Shown: positions 47,825 to 59,028 of the stretch, piece after piece | Layout of the letters: each line of letters starts with the position of its first letter | Numbering within the stretch: position 1 is the first letter of the stretch | Source of the DNA: Crambe crambe | Taxonomy: Eukaryota > Porifera > Demospongiae > Poecilosclerida > Crambeidae | Length of the DNA: 64,000 bases | Direction of reading: 5' to 3' | Assembly (NCBI GenBank): GCA_963924555.1 | Contig: OZ004591.1 | Location: 2,542,001 to 2,606,000 of the forward strand | The notes under the pieces: generated by a model | Databases searched by the model: none | The model's input: the letters and a program-made list of their open reading frames with translations, nothing else | Told to the model about the DNA's origin: nothing | Position numbers and translations under genes: made by a program

Positions 47825-48189
47825 AGATCTCTAACTACAGGGGCATAAGACTGAACAGGCTCATTACGAGCTTTAGCTAAAGCAGTATGCATGAAATTCA
47901 TAGCAGCCTTGTGCTGGTCACTCTTTGCATGGTCCAAAATGTTACTGGTCCTGTGATTCCAAGAGCCATTTATCCAAGCACTGGAGAAGTTTCTCATGCC
48001 AATTATTTTATTTTCATACTCTCTGCATACCTTACAGTAGACTGTAGATACCAGTAACCGATCATCCTTGTCTCGATCACATCTTAGCCACACTAGACTA
48101 CTATGCTCCTTGTCCAGCTCTCTCTGCCATTTGTTAAAGGTAGACACTTGGACTTGCCGCTTACTTCGCTTAGCTGGAGCTTCGTCCAT
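47788..48189 (-). CDS. hAT-type transposase, N-terminal zinc-finger part
   Basis: Starts with ATG at 48189 (MDEAPAKRSKRQVQVSTFNK), a basic leader, then a TTF/BED-like zinc finger: VYCKVCREYENK, FSSAWINGSWNHRTSN, and DHAKSDQHKAAM. The Cys-x2-Cys and later His-x5-His are the ligands expected for DNA binding at transposon ends. The useful reading ends near PVQSYAPVVR, after which the protein continues in the frame of 46151-47824 (RSLLTIDDGEKSRL). Confidence 0.8.
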   Translation of the reverse strand: MDEAPAKRSKRQVQVSTFNKWQRELDKEHSSLVWLRCDRDKDDRLLVSTVYCKVCREYENKIIGMRNFSSAWINGSWNHRTSNILDHAKSDQHKAAMNFMHTALAKARNEPVQSYAPVVRDLCLLLMTGKSLV

Positions 48190-48387
48190 GGAGCTTGAGC
48201 TAGATGTGCAGCTGCTGGTGCTGGAAGCCGTGACTGATCAATTAACTAACTGTACACGTGTGCAAATTTAATTAAAGTTAGTGAATGCATGCATGACCGG
48301 TCATGTTTTAGTCCTCTTTAGAGACTGACATGACAAAAGATACATGTACGTAAAAGTACCCAGTAAGCACATTTAATAAGTTATTTA

Positions 48388-48623
48388 AGGATCTGACAGT
48401 ATCTGATAGAACTGATCTCCCCCCACGTACAATAAGACTACTTTCAGTAGTCACCACCCCTCTTTATTGATTAGTTTGTGAAGCACTGTGTCTGTGTCTG
48501 TCACGGTATGCGATATTACTGCTGACCACTGGCCATTTTTCAACCATTTTTTCTCTTTGGTCAGACAATTCCAACTTTAGTCGGATATCCTGTCAGAACA
48601 AATTCAAGAAGTCACATCATATA
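48388..48623 (+). repeat. Right copy of the direct repeat flanking the hAT element
   Basis: Partner of 45562-45812, with only a few substitutions and a short length difference near its start. The sequence after it (ATACACTCAAAG) differs from that after the left copy (CAGAGGATAGGA). Confidence 0.7.
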
Positions 48624-50595
48624 GATACACTCAAAGAAGATAAATCACCAGCAAATGTCTGACTAAGGTTGATTTGGTCGGACAAAATGTCCCATCAAAC
48701 TGAAACTCTTATTTTGCACACTGTTATCATGTTAAACATTGTCATCTACATGAGTTCCCAGGTCACCATAAGATACTTGAGCTGGACAAAGTCCTAGCTA
48801 CTGTGAGGGACTTGTATCACCCTCTTGTGAAAAGAGTTATATGTGTATTCTCTTTATCCCCCAGACACTTATGTATAAGGGGAGGTGAGGAAGTCGAAGT
48901 AGCTGGAATGGGTACTGTTAGGACATGGTGGAGTGGCCTTGATTGTGAGGTAGTCTCATTATAGGGTGACAGGTCTGTTCCCTATTTCCATCCTGTAGTG
49001 AACATCTGTTTAGAACCAAACACTCAGAAATCTTTATAGGATGAATGATGAATGAGGTCTACCATGTATGATGTGAAAAGCAATGATGTTTCATAATCCC
49101 AGAAAATGTGCTCATTAGAATTTATTTCTTAAGATATAATAGCACCCTACATAGAAATTCAATAAAGCCCTGAGGGTTCCAGGATATTTGGAAACGTCAT
49201 CTTCTTCCCTATAATCTTCCACAGTATAGTTGTCCTAGCAATATTTATCATTTTTCTACACTTGAGAAGACTGAAGTTATCGATCCATGGATAGTGACCC
49301 TTCAAAATGATTCAACCCACCTTTATGCACTGGTGATTTGACTTCATGATCTGTAAATTTTGTGTTCCAAACAGTTATACGTACGTAGGGTGCAAGTTTG
49401 TCATATTTTTATCACCAGTCTCACTTGTAAATAGAGCATAGGCTTCACAATAGGCTCCATCTTCAGCTGGTGGACAGACAAGCCACTCTTTAAGTCAATG
49501 TATATGGAATGCTCTATTCCATACTCAGTATGGATAGCTTATGCTTTGTTTAGTGGTAGATATGTGGTTGATACATGTGGTTGTAACTGTTTGTATAACT
49601 CTACACTTTTAATTAACTCTAAGTGTAGCCATGGTACAGTTTACTTAGGCTCTATTCAATTTGATGCATCCCCTGGAAATCTTATCTGAGCACTGGTATC
49701 ACCCTCTTCTGAAACCAATTCTCCATGAATTGTGGGTTCTGTGATATGAATTCCTTGATCAACTAACTTGAGTGATTCAGTTCTGTTGTGTATGTTCCCT
49801 CTCAATGTGGACTCCATGGTGATATGAAATAACATGGACACATGTTTCCATGTCCTGATTCATTTCTATAATAGGACACTCTTCCAGGACACTCCACTAA
49901 GTGTCTACGTGAGAGATTCCACACCCTCTTTTTGATGTATTGAGTAAACCTTTATGCAATAGTAGTATTATGTGTATACCTTTACAACCTCTGGACAACC
50001 AGCAAGTTCTACAGGAACTCCATGTACCATTCCCACCAGATAGGTATGTAATGTGCTATGATCCTACTCAGAAGAATTCCTGGAAGTATACTTGTCCCCA
50101 TCAGATACGTGCTGTAATCCTGCCCTCATCTCCTTCTCCTTACCAGATACAGAATCCCTTGACTACACTTCTCCACATTGTCTGACATTGTAGTAGGTAA
50201 TATTTGTAGACTCATTGAGACTTCCCCATCAATATTCCCATAATCCGAGCTACTATGAATACCATGTGAAAGCATTGCACTTTTCCTTTTGATTAGTGCA
50301 TGCCTTGAACCATTGTAGGACTCTTACTCTTATCTTGCCATTGTTAATTTTTTTTCCTTGGCTGTCATTTTTGTTACCTTATTATTTGTGGATACTAAGA
50401 CTTAGTGGTTTGGTGGGTGCTTATATTTAGTTTTAGAAGATACAGCCACCAATTCTTCATAATAAGAGTTCTACTGATTTGTATGGCTGTCCTGATTGTG
50501 GTTTTTTGTTGTCGTTGGTGTTGCAATAATTCTCCATCTTCTTCGTAACTTTAATCGAATGACTTCATAATTACCTTCTTGTAAAATGTTAAATT

Positions 50596-50624
50596 TAGTA
50601 CCCCCCCTCCCCCCCCCCCCCCCC
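50596..50624 (+). repeat. Poly-C tract in block B of unit 2
   Basis: A run of C broken by one T, with about 50 extra bases around it compared with the unit 1 site near 8625. Confidence 0.85.
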
Positions 50625-52921
50625 AAGACTGAATTTTCCCCCACCCCCTTATTGTCTAGAACTCATCCTTTGAAGTATTTCTGAATACAACCCTGAGGGA
50701 GATCCCCTCTACAGTATGTATACTTGTTAGTAAAACTCTCAAATCTGATAGAACTGCCAAATCTAATGCAGAATCACATCAATTCTCTATCAGTTATGTC
50801 CTGACATGTACATATGTGCATCTTGGTTCTTGTTTTAAATCACCTTCTTGTGAACCAGTTGCATATTCTCTCTACACTCTGTTTTGATACCAGCATTGTG
50901 GTTCACTGACAGTTATCACCTCAGTTCCATCATGCAATCTCTCTATGCCCCCTAGTGAAACCAGCATTAGACTAGTGTTGTACCACCCTCTTGTGAAACC
51001 AGTTCCAGCAATCATAATCTTCTTTACTCCCCTCTTGTGAAACCAGTTCCAGCAATCATAATCTTCTTTACTCCCCTCTTGTGAACCAGTTTTCCTTGAA
51101 AATGTTTTGATGATGGCAATAGATATGTCATTGTTTGTGTGTCATTGTTTGTGTGCATAAGAGCTGGTCTTAGAGATGTTTGAGGAGACACTGTTTACTG
51201 TGACCACCCATGGGACAGGAAGGTGATCTTGGCTGGTATAGGTACAGTTAGGACATGCATAATGGCCTTAATTGTGAGGTGGTCTCATTATAGGGTGGTC
51301 TAATTAGACAGGTTTCACTGTAAAAGTTCCCTGTTTTCATCTCGTAGTAGATTCATCTGAAATATGCCACTCAGATATTATCGTCTCATATGCACAAAGA
51401 TACAAGAGAAACAGAAAACACTATTAGTTTGGAACCCATGAAAACTCCATTACATTTTTGCCTCAGCACCGGAGTGCTGAGGCACAGTGCCGAAGGTGAC
51501 TATTGTACATACGTCTTATTACCATGCATGATGATGCACATGCTGCTTTGCACGTGCATTAGTTGCTTTGGCTACACAAGCTCTACTACAGTACTAAGGA
51601 CAAACGAACAGATTCAGGCTCAGGCTCACAGTCACTATGCAGTAACTCTACATTGTGAAGAGAGTCTTGGCCATTGCTGCTTTCCTTAAAACTCAGTGAA
51701 GGAGTGACTTGCTTCTCGCTAGCTGTCTCTATAAGCTCTATAATGTCCAAATGTTCTTCTGCCTCTAAGAAGATCTGTTACTGGACAGCTCAAGACTCAG
51801 CCATTATAATAATAATTTCTTTTGCATGCTCTTTAGCAAGTAATCTGTGGGTGTGGCAAGTCCGTTACTAGACTTTGCATGTGTTGTACCCCATACATTT
51901 CATAGCACAAAAAAATAATAATAATAATAATGAAAGGCAATTACTTACCAATGAAAAAATATTTTCATGTAATTGATGTCCTTCTCATGACCACCATTGT
52001 ATTTTCATGCTATTTTCATGAGAAAAAATTTCACATGGTTTCACTGCATAACTCCGTTTCATGTCTTTTTACATATGGTATTTTTATCACTTACCAGCTA
52101 ATCTCACTTCCAAATAGAGCACAGGCTTCACAATAAGCTCAATCTTCAGCTGGTGGACAAACAAGCCAGTCAATGTGTAAGAATACTTTTTCCATACTCA
52201 GTATGGATATGTAGACATGTGGTTGATACATATGGTTATAACTGGCTCTTATCAACTCTAAGTCCAGCCATGGTATACTTCAGCTCTATTAATTTTAGTA
52301 TTTAGATTGGAAGTCTTAGTGAGGATTAGAACTCTCTTGAAATATCTGACCATGGCCTTTACATTTTTGAGTGGAATAAAGAATATTTCAATAGAATATC
52401 CAGTACAATGTAAACTGTGAAGGAGTCAATAGCATTAGGGCTAATATACTAATATTTGATGTCAAATTTGACACTTGACCTTTTGACCCGTTTAATAGTC
52501 TATGGTAGACTGTTATAATCCTCGCTGTATCTGCTGTGAGTATTCTTGTGAAACCATTCTATATTTTCCTAAGTACCCCTCTTGGGTTCCTCTTAGGTTG
52601 TACTGGAAGTCAATCTCTCTCTAACTGACCACCTGACCCTAGTATCAGTTGATTGGGAAACACTGGTATCACCCTCTTGTGAAACCAACAGTGTGGGTTC
52701 TGTTGTATCACCCTCAACAGTGTGTTGTATCACTCTATTATCCATTCTCTGTCTTCTTGGGTATACCTCTATCCTTTATGCAGTAGTTATGTTCTGTGTA
52801 TACCTTTATGCAGTACCAGTGTTATCAAGTGCATTGAAGTCAACCTCTGGACAACTAGCAAGTTCTATATACAGAATCTCCATGTACGTAAGTATGTAGG
52901 TCCTAAACCATCTTCATTGTG

Positions 52922-53382
52922 TACCGTACAGCGGGAAACTTTCGAGGGAGAATACTTTCGCGAATTTCGTTGCTTTGTTGCAATCAGCGAAAGTTTTTTT
53001 CCGTGAAATACAATATATTTGGTCAAGCGCAAGCGCTCCATGCATGTGCCATGCTCGATTGGTGTATGCAGCTGTTCGTTCTTTGTTGCCATGTCTCTGC
53101 TCAAGTACTTCCAGAAAAATCCAATTCTTCCAAAGCCTGATGGACCACTGTCATCAGTAGCTCCTTCTTCTAGTATGGCAGCCACTAACAAGGAGGTGAA
53201 ACAGGTATTAGACTACCCTGACTGAGAACGGGAAGAAGAACACCAAGTCCAATATCAAAGCCCAGCGTGGAACGTACATAAGGCTGTGAACGATCGATCG
53301 ATCGATCGTGAAAGATTTCTCCGCGAATATTTCTATCCATGCTATTCGCGAAAGTATTCTCCCTCAAAAGTTTCCCGCTATA
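52922..53382 (+). mobile_element. Same inverted-repeat element, unit 2 copy
   Basis: Counterpart of 10846-11306 at the same place in block B, so the insertion predates the duplication. The right end keeps TTCTCCCTCAAAAG, which unit 1 has lost in part, making the unit 2 inverted repeat the better one. Confidence 0.7.
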
Positions 53383-54971
53383 CGGTATATCAAAGAATGA
53401 AGCTTTAGAAAGAGTTCTCTCCTCTCTGTAAAGGTTGATCGTGATTCACTGTCTGAGAAGCCGAGAAACTATGTAGGCACATTCAGGAAGGATTTTATGA
53501 GGTAAAAGTTTAAGTTGAGTATTTGCAGCATTACATTGAATATCATCCAACTTTCAGGTATGATGAATGAAGATGTAACCTCAACAATATACTTTCACCA
53601 AGAAGCCAACAAGAATGACAGTGACTATTTAAAATTTTGTATTAATCCACACAATAATATTATTGTGTAGAATTAAAGCAAACATTATATCACCAGTGAA
53701 ATGAGTCAAGATTGATAACTACATCTACATTAATTTTGGTTTCTTGTCAGTCAGTGACTTCCCTGGCACAACATATCAGCTTGTAATAGGATGAGTTCAC
53801 TCCACAATTATAACCTGTGGTGGATAGAGATGTAAAAGGAGAGGGAAGAAAAGATGATCTTGTTTTCCTATGGTAGGTAAAGTGTAACAACTATAAAAAA
53901 ACCATTATACACCAAGTATCCAATATTACACTCACATAGTGAGAATGTATTTCATGGTAGGTAAAGGGTTCTCACTATAACACACACACAAAGGGCCAAC
54001 TACACACAATAGCTAGTGAACAAGTGATCACTTCACAACAGAATCATGTAAGGGAGGGGCGAGTATTGGTGTTCCATTATTCGACTTGTGCCCTATTCGA
54101 TCCACTTCCAAAACGTACATCTGTTTGTAGGCTGGGACTAACTGTAAGGGATTTGGTGCTGGTTTGGGGAAGCAGTGGACCACTAGAAGTAACAGTCGAT
54201 TCATGTTTGGATGAACTATAATGAGACACACTAGGATGGATAACTCTCTCATGATGAACCTCATGAAACACTAGGACAACTCACCAAGACAATACACTAA
54301 ACAGTCCTGAAAGATCTGTTTGCTGAGGTAGACATTGACATCTTGAGGTATAGCTACACAGTTCACATACAAAGAGAAACACGAAAGTGATCAATCTGGT
54401 AAAGGGTCATTACTCTCAAAAACAATATGCATGAACTTCCAACATTAGTAGTGGATAACACCCAGTACCCTTCCATGATACTCACTATAACATACACATA
54501 GTAGTAGCACACTGGATGGTACTATAATGGTGTATCTCATGATAGGTAAAGGGTTATCACTATAACATACACACAAGAGGGGACTCGTTACTATCATGGA
54601 CCTTAAATTTTATGTGACCATATTAAAGTGGTCCTTTATAGAGGGCCTGGTATGTGATCTCATGGGAGTATAGAATTGACCCAGAATCAACCCATGAGCA
54701 TGAAACGTGGGCAGTATGTAAAATTATCACAACACTTAGTGAGGATGTAATATTCCGCAACAACTCATACATCACAAAGGATGTCCACTTGAGGTCAATA
54801 GGAATATTGATGTGAATAGTTAGTCATGTGACCATGTACTGTTTATTGGAGCTTCTGGAGGTTAATTATTTATCTCACTCACATCAGTTCATCCAGTGTA
54901 GGATCATATGCACTTCTTCTCCTGTTCCTGCCGAGTATGTTAACAATGCAAGAAGTCTGGATACACAATTC

Positions 54972-56357
54972 CTACAATTCTCCCTTTAGTTTCTTAGTGT
55001 CTGGTGGTTTGTGTTCAGTGTTCTCCTTCAAGTACTCACTGAGAGCGTTCACTGCCTTGAAACGATGGGATATTGTGTTCTTGACTTCAGAGTCCAATTC
55101 TGCATAGGTCTTATCAAACCCCTTGGGTTGGAATATGGGGTCCCAGCCAAAGTCAGGAGGTCCCCGAGCTTGAACTATTTGTCCCTGTATCACAAAAACA
55201 AACAAAACAAGCGAATAAAAGATAAAACAAAAATCAAACAATCACTTCCATTTTGACATGAATGTGTTCTTTTGGGGTCATAGGCATGTTATACTTAGCA
55301 ACAGAGTCTCGATACTAGTGGAGACTAGAATGTTCGTGACAAATGGAGTAGATAGTGTAAGGGGATATCCTTATAAGGACACCATTAGCGAATCTCCAGC
55401 ACTCACATCAGTTCTTCCAGTAAATAAGATCACTTCTTCTCCAATTCATGCGGAGTATGCAAAGGTACACTGGGCATATGCAGACTTGTCTGGGTAGGCT
55501 GCTAACAGGTTATTCAGACCTACCAATTAACAATACAAAAATATTTGGTAAAGGGTTAACAATGTCGAGTTTTTAAGTCACTCTTTGAGTACTCACCTTG
55601 ATGACCCAGTTAAAAAAAAAAAAATTAAAAAAAGATTCTGAATGATAATGATACAGATAATCATTACGAAAAGATGACCTGGAATAGGACATGATGCTCT
55701 ACAAAGGGCAACCCAAATGTTCACTTCCAATAGTGCTAATACATTTTTAGAGGACAACTTCTTTAAAATGGCTGTCCCCAGTGAGTGTGTCTTTATTCAG
55801 AGGATCCCACTGTATACAAATGTGGGAGGTTCCACTGTAATCCTTGCATAGAGTTACGTCATAGAGTTAGAGGTACGTGGCCCCATTTCAGTGGTCCCAG
55901 TACATACAATACATACATACATATATACACACATGTATGGACCAGGGAGACCATTCAGAGCATTGAAACACAAACAGGTGTCTTCTGTGATGACAGGACC
56001 CTCTATCTGCCATTGTAACACAATAATCAAAATCAATATGCAAATGACATGATGGAATGATTACCGAGCAGCTATTTTGCACTTTTCTTTGGCAATGTCC
56101 TCTGGCTCACCTTGGAGCTCAGGTACTGCAATCAAGTTGAGCTCAATCAACATAGCACAAGCATTAATAGCTACTTACAGTCCACATCTTTACTGATGAG
56201 TTGCCAAGGGAACTTCTCACCTAGAATGGCTTTGACCTACAGAAGGATAGTTGCATGACTTCAAATATTACACACCATATTTACTCACTTCTTTAAGCTT
56301 TTTAGGGTTACCTGTGACAAATGTCAACCTCTTTGCTACACTCACGATTTTTGACAT
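54972..56357 (-). pseudogene. ITPA: ITPA-like gene with all main exons but an in-frame TGA, unit 2
   Basis: Minus-strand exons: 56289-56357 (ATG; VAKRLTFVTGNPKKLKE, the phosphate-binding TGN-KK motif), 56179-56236 (VKAILGEKFPWQL), 56065-56125 (LPELQGEPEDIA), 55933-56006 ([17 protein letters not shown]), 55407-55519 (DKSAYAQCTFAYSA, TGA, IGEE, FTGRTD) and 54972-55184 ([22 protein letters not shown], stop). The order and motifs match ITPA across its whole length. Three defects suggest a dead gene: the TGA replacing a GGA; no clear acceptor before the exon at 56006 (the visible AG breaks the frame after the phase-2 donor at 56065); and a short exon near 55590-55620 eroded by A/T runs. Exons 1-3 themselves look intact. 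An undetected boundary that rescues part of it cannot be excluded. Confidence 0.72.
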
Positions 56358-56421
56358 GAGTAACCCCTTTACCAATGCAGATCAAGGAATATGGAAAAGG
56401 TCGTCTAGCTAGCCAGTACTT

Positions 56422-56455
56422 GCGCGCGCGCATGCAGCATGCAGCGCGCGCGCAG
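56422..56455. repeat. Alternating CG tract with internal ATGCAGCATGCA
   Basis: Two runs of alternating G and C separated by a near-palindrome, about 70-100 bases upstream of the ITPA-like start codon. Such purine/pyrimidine alternation can form Z-DNA; a promoter role is only a guess. Confidence 0.55.
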
Positions 56456-57113
56456 AGCATGTAATTGTGATGTGGTTTTAATTATAGCGAGCTTTACCTA
56501 AGAGTTGGCCATGAGTACCCTCAGGGGGAGGTCACTCCCATTCAATCTGTACATACGTTCGCGACCGGGGTCAAGGTTTTTGACCACCCAAAAATCTATG
56601 TTGACCTCTTGACCGTGCACAGAAATGTTCCTTGACCTGTTGACTGTTTTTTTTTTTTAATTTATCAAAGTCAAAATGAAATGTTTGAAGGGGGAAGCAA
56701 AGGATACATGTAAGAGTGAAATAGTCAGTTATTCAGCAAAGGGTCCCTCTTCTGTATGAGGGGACAGTTGTGATTCAGCTATTGCTCGGTCGAACTGTAC
56801 TGTTGACTGTACCCTTTCTTGACCGGTACCTTACGTATTACGCATGCGCAGTTATTGGGAATAAGATTTTATTCGGGATTTCCGGAAACTGCAAGCATGC
56901 ATAAGAAAGGGGCCAGTTTTGTAGCCATTTTGTAGAATGGTCTTCTCCTCTTATCATGGGAGGTTCCTGAGGGTGAGGTGCAGCTAGCTAATCACCAAAT
57001 TCAATTTGCTCTTGCAATTATTTAACAGACCATCATTCAAGTGAGTAGCATCATAATTCAACAGGATATGAATCTTTTGTAAGACTACCAAGATGTAGCT
57101 AGCTACACAATAC

Positions 57114-57323
57114 CAAGGGCGTATCGAGCCGCGAAGCGGCGAGAGGGCATGCAACTAGCAAAATGTAAATTGTTACTATATTTATGCAGTATCTGGACAT
57201 AATTATGTGGTCATGTGCTAAGCTATTTATAGTAATATTTTACATTACGCCGTCTATATACGTATATACAGAGCATTGGAAGCTGCATGCCCTTTCGTCG
57301 CTTCGCGACTCGATAAGCCCTTG
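57114..57323. mobile_element. 210-bp MITE with about 40-bp TIRs and a 7-bp target duplication
   Basis: Begins CAAGGGCGTATCGAG and ends CTCGATAAGCCCTTG; the inner parts of the ends also pair (GCGAAGCGGCGAGAGGGCAT with its complement). ACAATAC flanks it at 57107-57113 and 57324-57330. Lies in the 1.9 kb present only in unit 2, upstream of the ITPA-like gene. Confidence 0.85.
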
Positions 57324-58925
57324 ACAATACATATAGCAGCATATCCACCCACGTATGTGTAAGTGCAAACATGGACCTGCAAATAGGTCCCCACACTATT
57401 ATAACAATTATGCAGTGAGACCTGTAGGGGTGGTTATGCCATGGTGGTATTGAGACTGGTGGTAAGGGTGGTAATATAATGGCACATTGGGACTGGCAGA
57501 CTTTCTAGCACATTAAAAGGTGTCTCTTGGAAGTTCTTTGTCTTGTGTCCGGATCCATAATCACACTAGCCATGAAATGGAATGAGAATAGCATATGCAT
57601 GCTAGATTCACCCTTTGTTTTATTTTAATTAAATGATTGATTTTTGACCAGTTGTGGTTGGGATGTCCAGGTGATAGTGACACATCAATAAAGATTAGCA
57701 GATTATCCTAGTAAAGACACTACAGTTAATAGTCTCTCCTTTGATGACATTCTGTTTCAGAGTTTTAAGGTAAAAAATAGCCAGTAATTAACAGTCCAGC
57801 TACGCTTGAGCACATTCTTATTACTTCAGCTTTCCAGGATGTCTTCCCATTATGCTCGTGATATTGAATGCACAATATCAAACTAGTCTGTGTGCTGGTT
57901 GAAGCGTTATGCTTCAAAATTATGAAGTCATAATACTACTGTGCTGGTTATTGAGCACTATATCTCCCCATACACAAAACACCACATAACACAAATCATT
58001 GTCATGTGTCACAATAAACAACACCAAATAAGGGCATGTGGCATGTAGACACAAGTGTATTCATATACTACATAAGAGGTTTGTGGTATTTTGTGCTGTA
58101 AAGTGCAGGACACACACACACAACAATAGAGGAGATATAACAAGACTTCAAGATATATTTGAATGACAAATATATTTCAAACTAATTAGGTTGCCCAATT
58201 CTGTGAGTTGTTCTTGCTCTGCATATTATGTCCATGTGTGAAGAGGTTAAACTTCTCACACATGCAAACTATTAGAGGATGGCAGCCACCACATATCTAG
58301 TAGCTCTGAAAAGCCAGCAAATAACAATGGACAGGCAGTTTGTCAGGATTAATCTGTTAGGACTTTAGAGCTGATGTCTAAAATTTGACAGATTAATGGA
58401 CACCTCAACCATCCCTTGGACCCTAAATTTCATTGAGTTGACCATGTACATCTATCATAAATTTATGGCCCCTCCCCCAAACAAGGCAAGTCATCTTCCT
58501 ACACCACTATAAGAGTGTCACTCTGTGTACTCTACCTCAGAGCAAGCATTATGTAGAAGTAGAGATGATATACAACAAGAGCGAGACAAGGTCCCTGATT
58601 GAGATCCAGTTGTACAAATGGTGTGTGGTAAATGCTGCACAGCAGACATGTTTTTTCAGTCACCACTTGAATATTCTTGCAGCATGCTTAGCTCAGCTTT
58701 ATAGGATTTTCTTTTCTCTATTGGTTGACTGCCACTTCATCAACACTGCAACAGGTAGGACTCTACCTCAAAACAATACAGTAACCACTATTAACTAGGA
58801 ACACAATTCAACAGCTGAATTCTACCGGAATCCTAGGCCTAGCAAGACTTTCACTACATTATTTTTTGAGTTTAAACGCACATTTCATTAGTCTTCCTTG
58901 CTGTTCCATTTAGAACGCAGGGGAT

Positions 58926-59003
58926 GGGCGTGGCTCGTTTTTGCATTGAGGCGTGGCTCGTTTTTGCGGTGAGGCGTGGCTCGTTTTTGCGGTGAGGCGT
59001 GGC
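58926..59003 (+). promoter_or_regulatory. GC-box-like minisatellite upstream of the unit 2 kelch gene (4 copies)
   Basis: Four units of about 23 bases carry (A/G)GGCGTGGC at 58926-58934, 58949-58957, 58972-58980 and 58995-59003, ending 25 bases before the ATG. The equivalent position in unit 1 has only two units, so the array has expanded or contracted since duplication. A KLF/Sp-type function is inference. Confidence 0.45.
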
Positions 59004-59028
59004 TTGTTTTATTTACCTTTCTACAAGT

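Larger units (their letters stand above)
56358..57977 (+). other. Upstream region of the ITPA-like gene, only in unit 2
   Basis: No second gene seen. Contains the CG tract (56422-56455), TTGACC-rich sequence with a poly-T run near 56646-56660, and the MITE at 57114-57323. Confidence 0.45.

Noticed and set aside
55620-55640. A-rich run near the ITPA-like gene as a poly-A tail of a retrocopy
   Set aside because: The exons are separated by introns with splice sites, so the copy is not a retrocopy.
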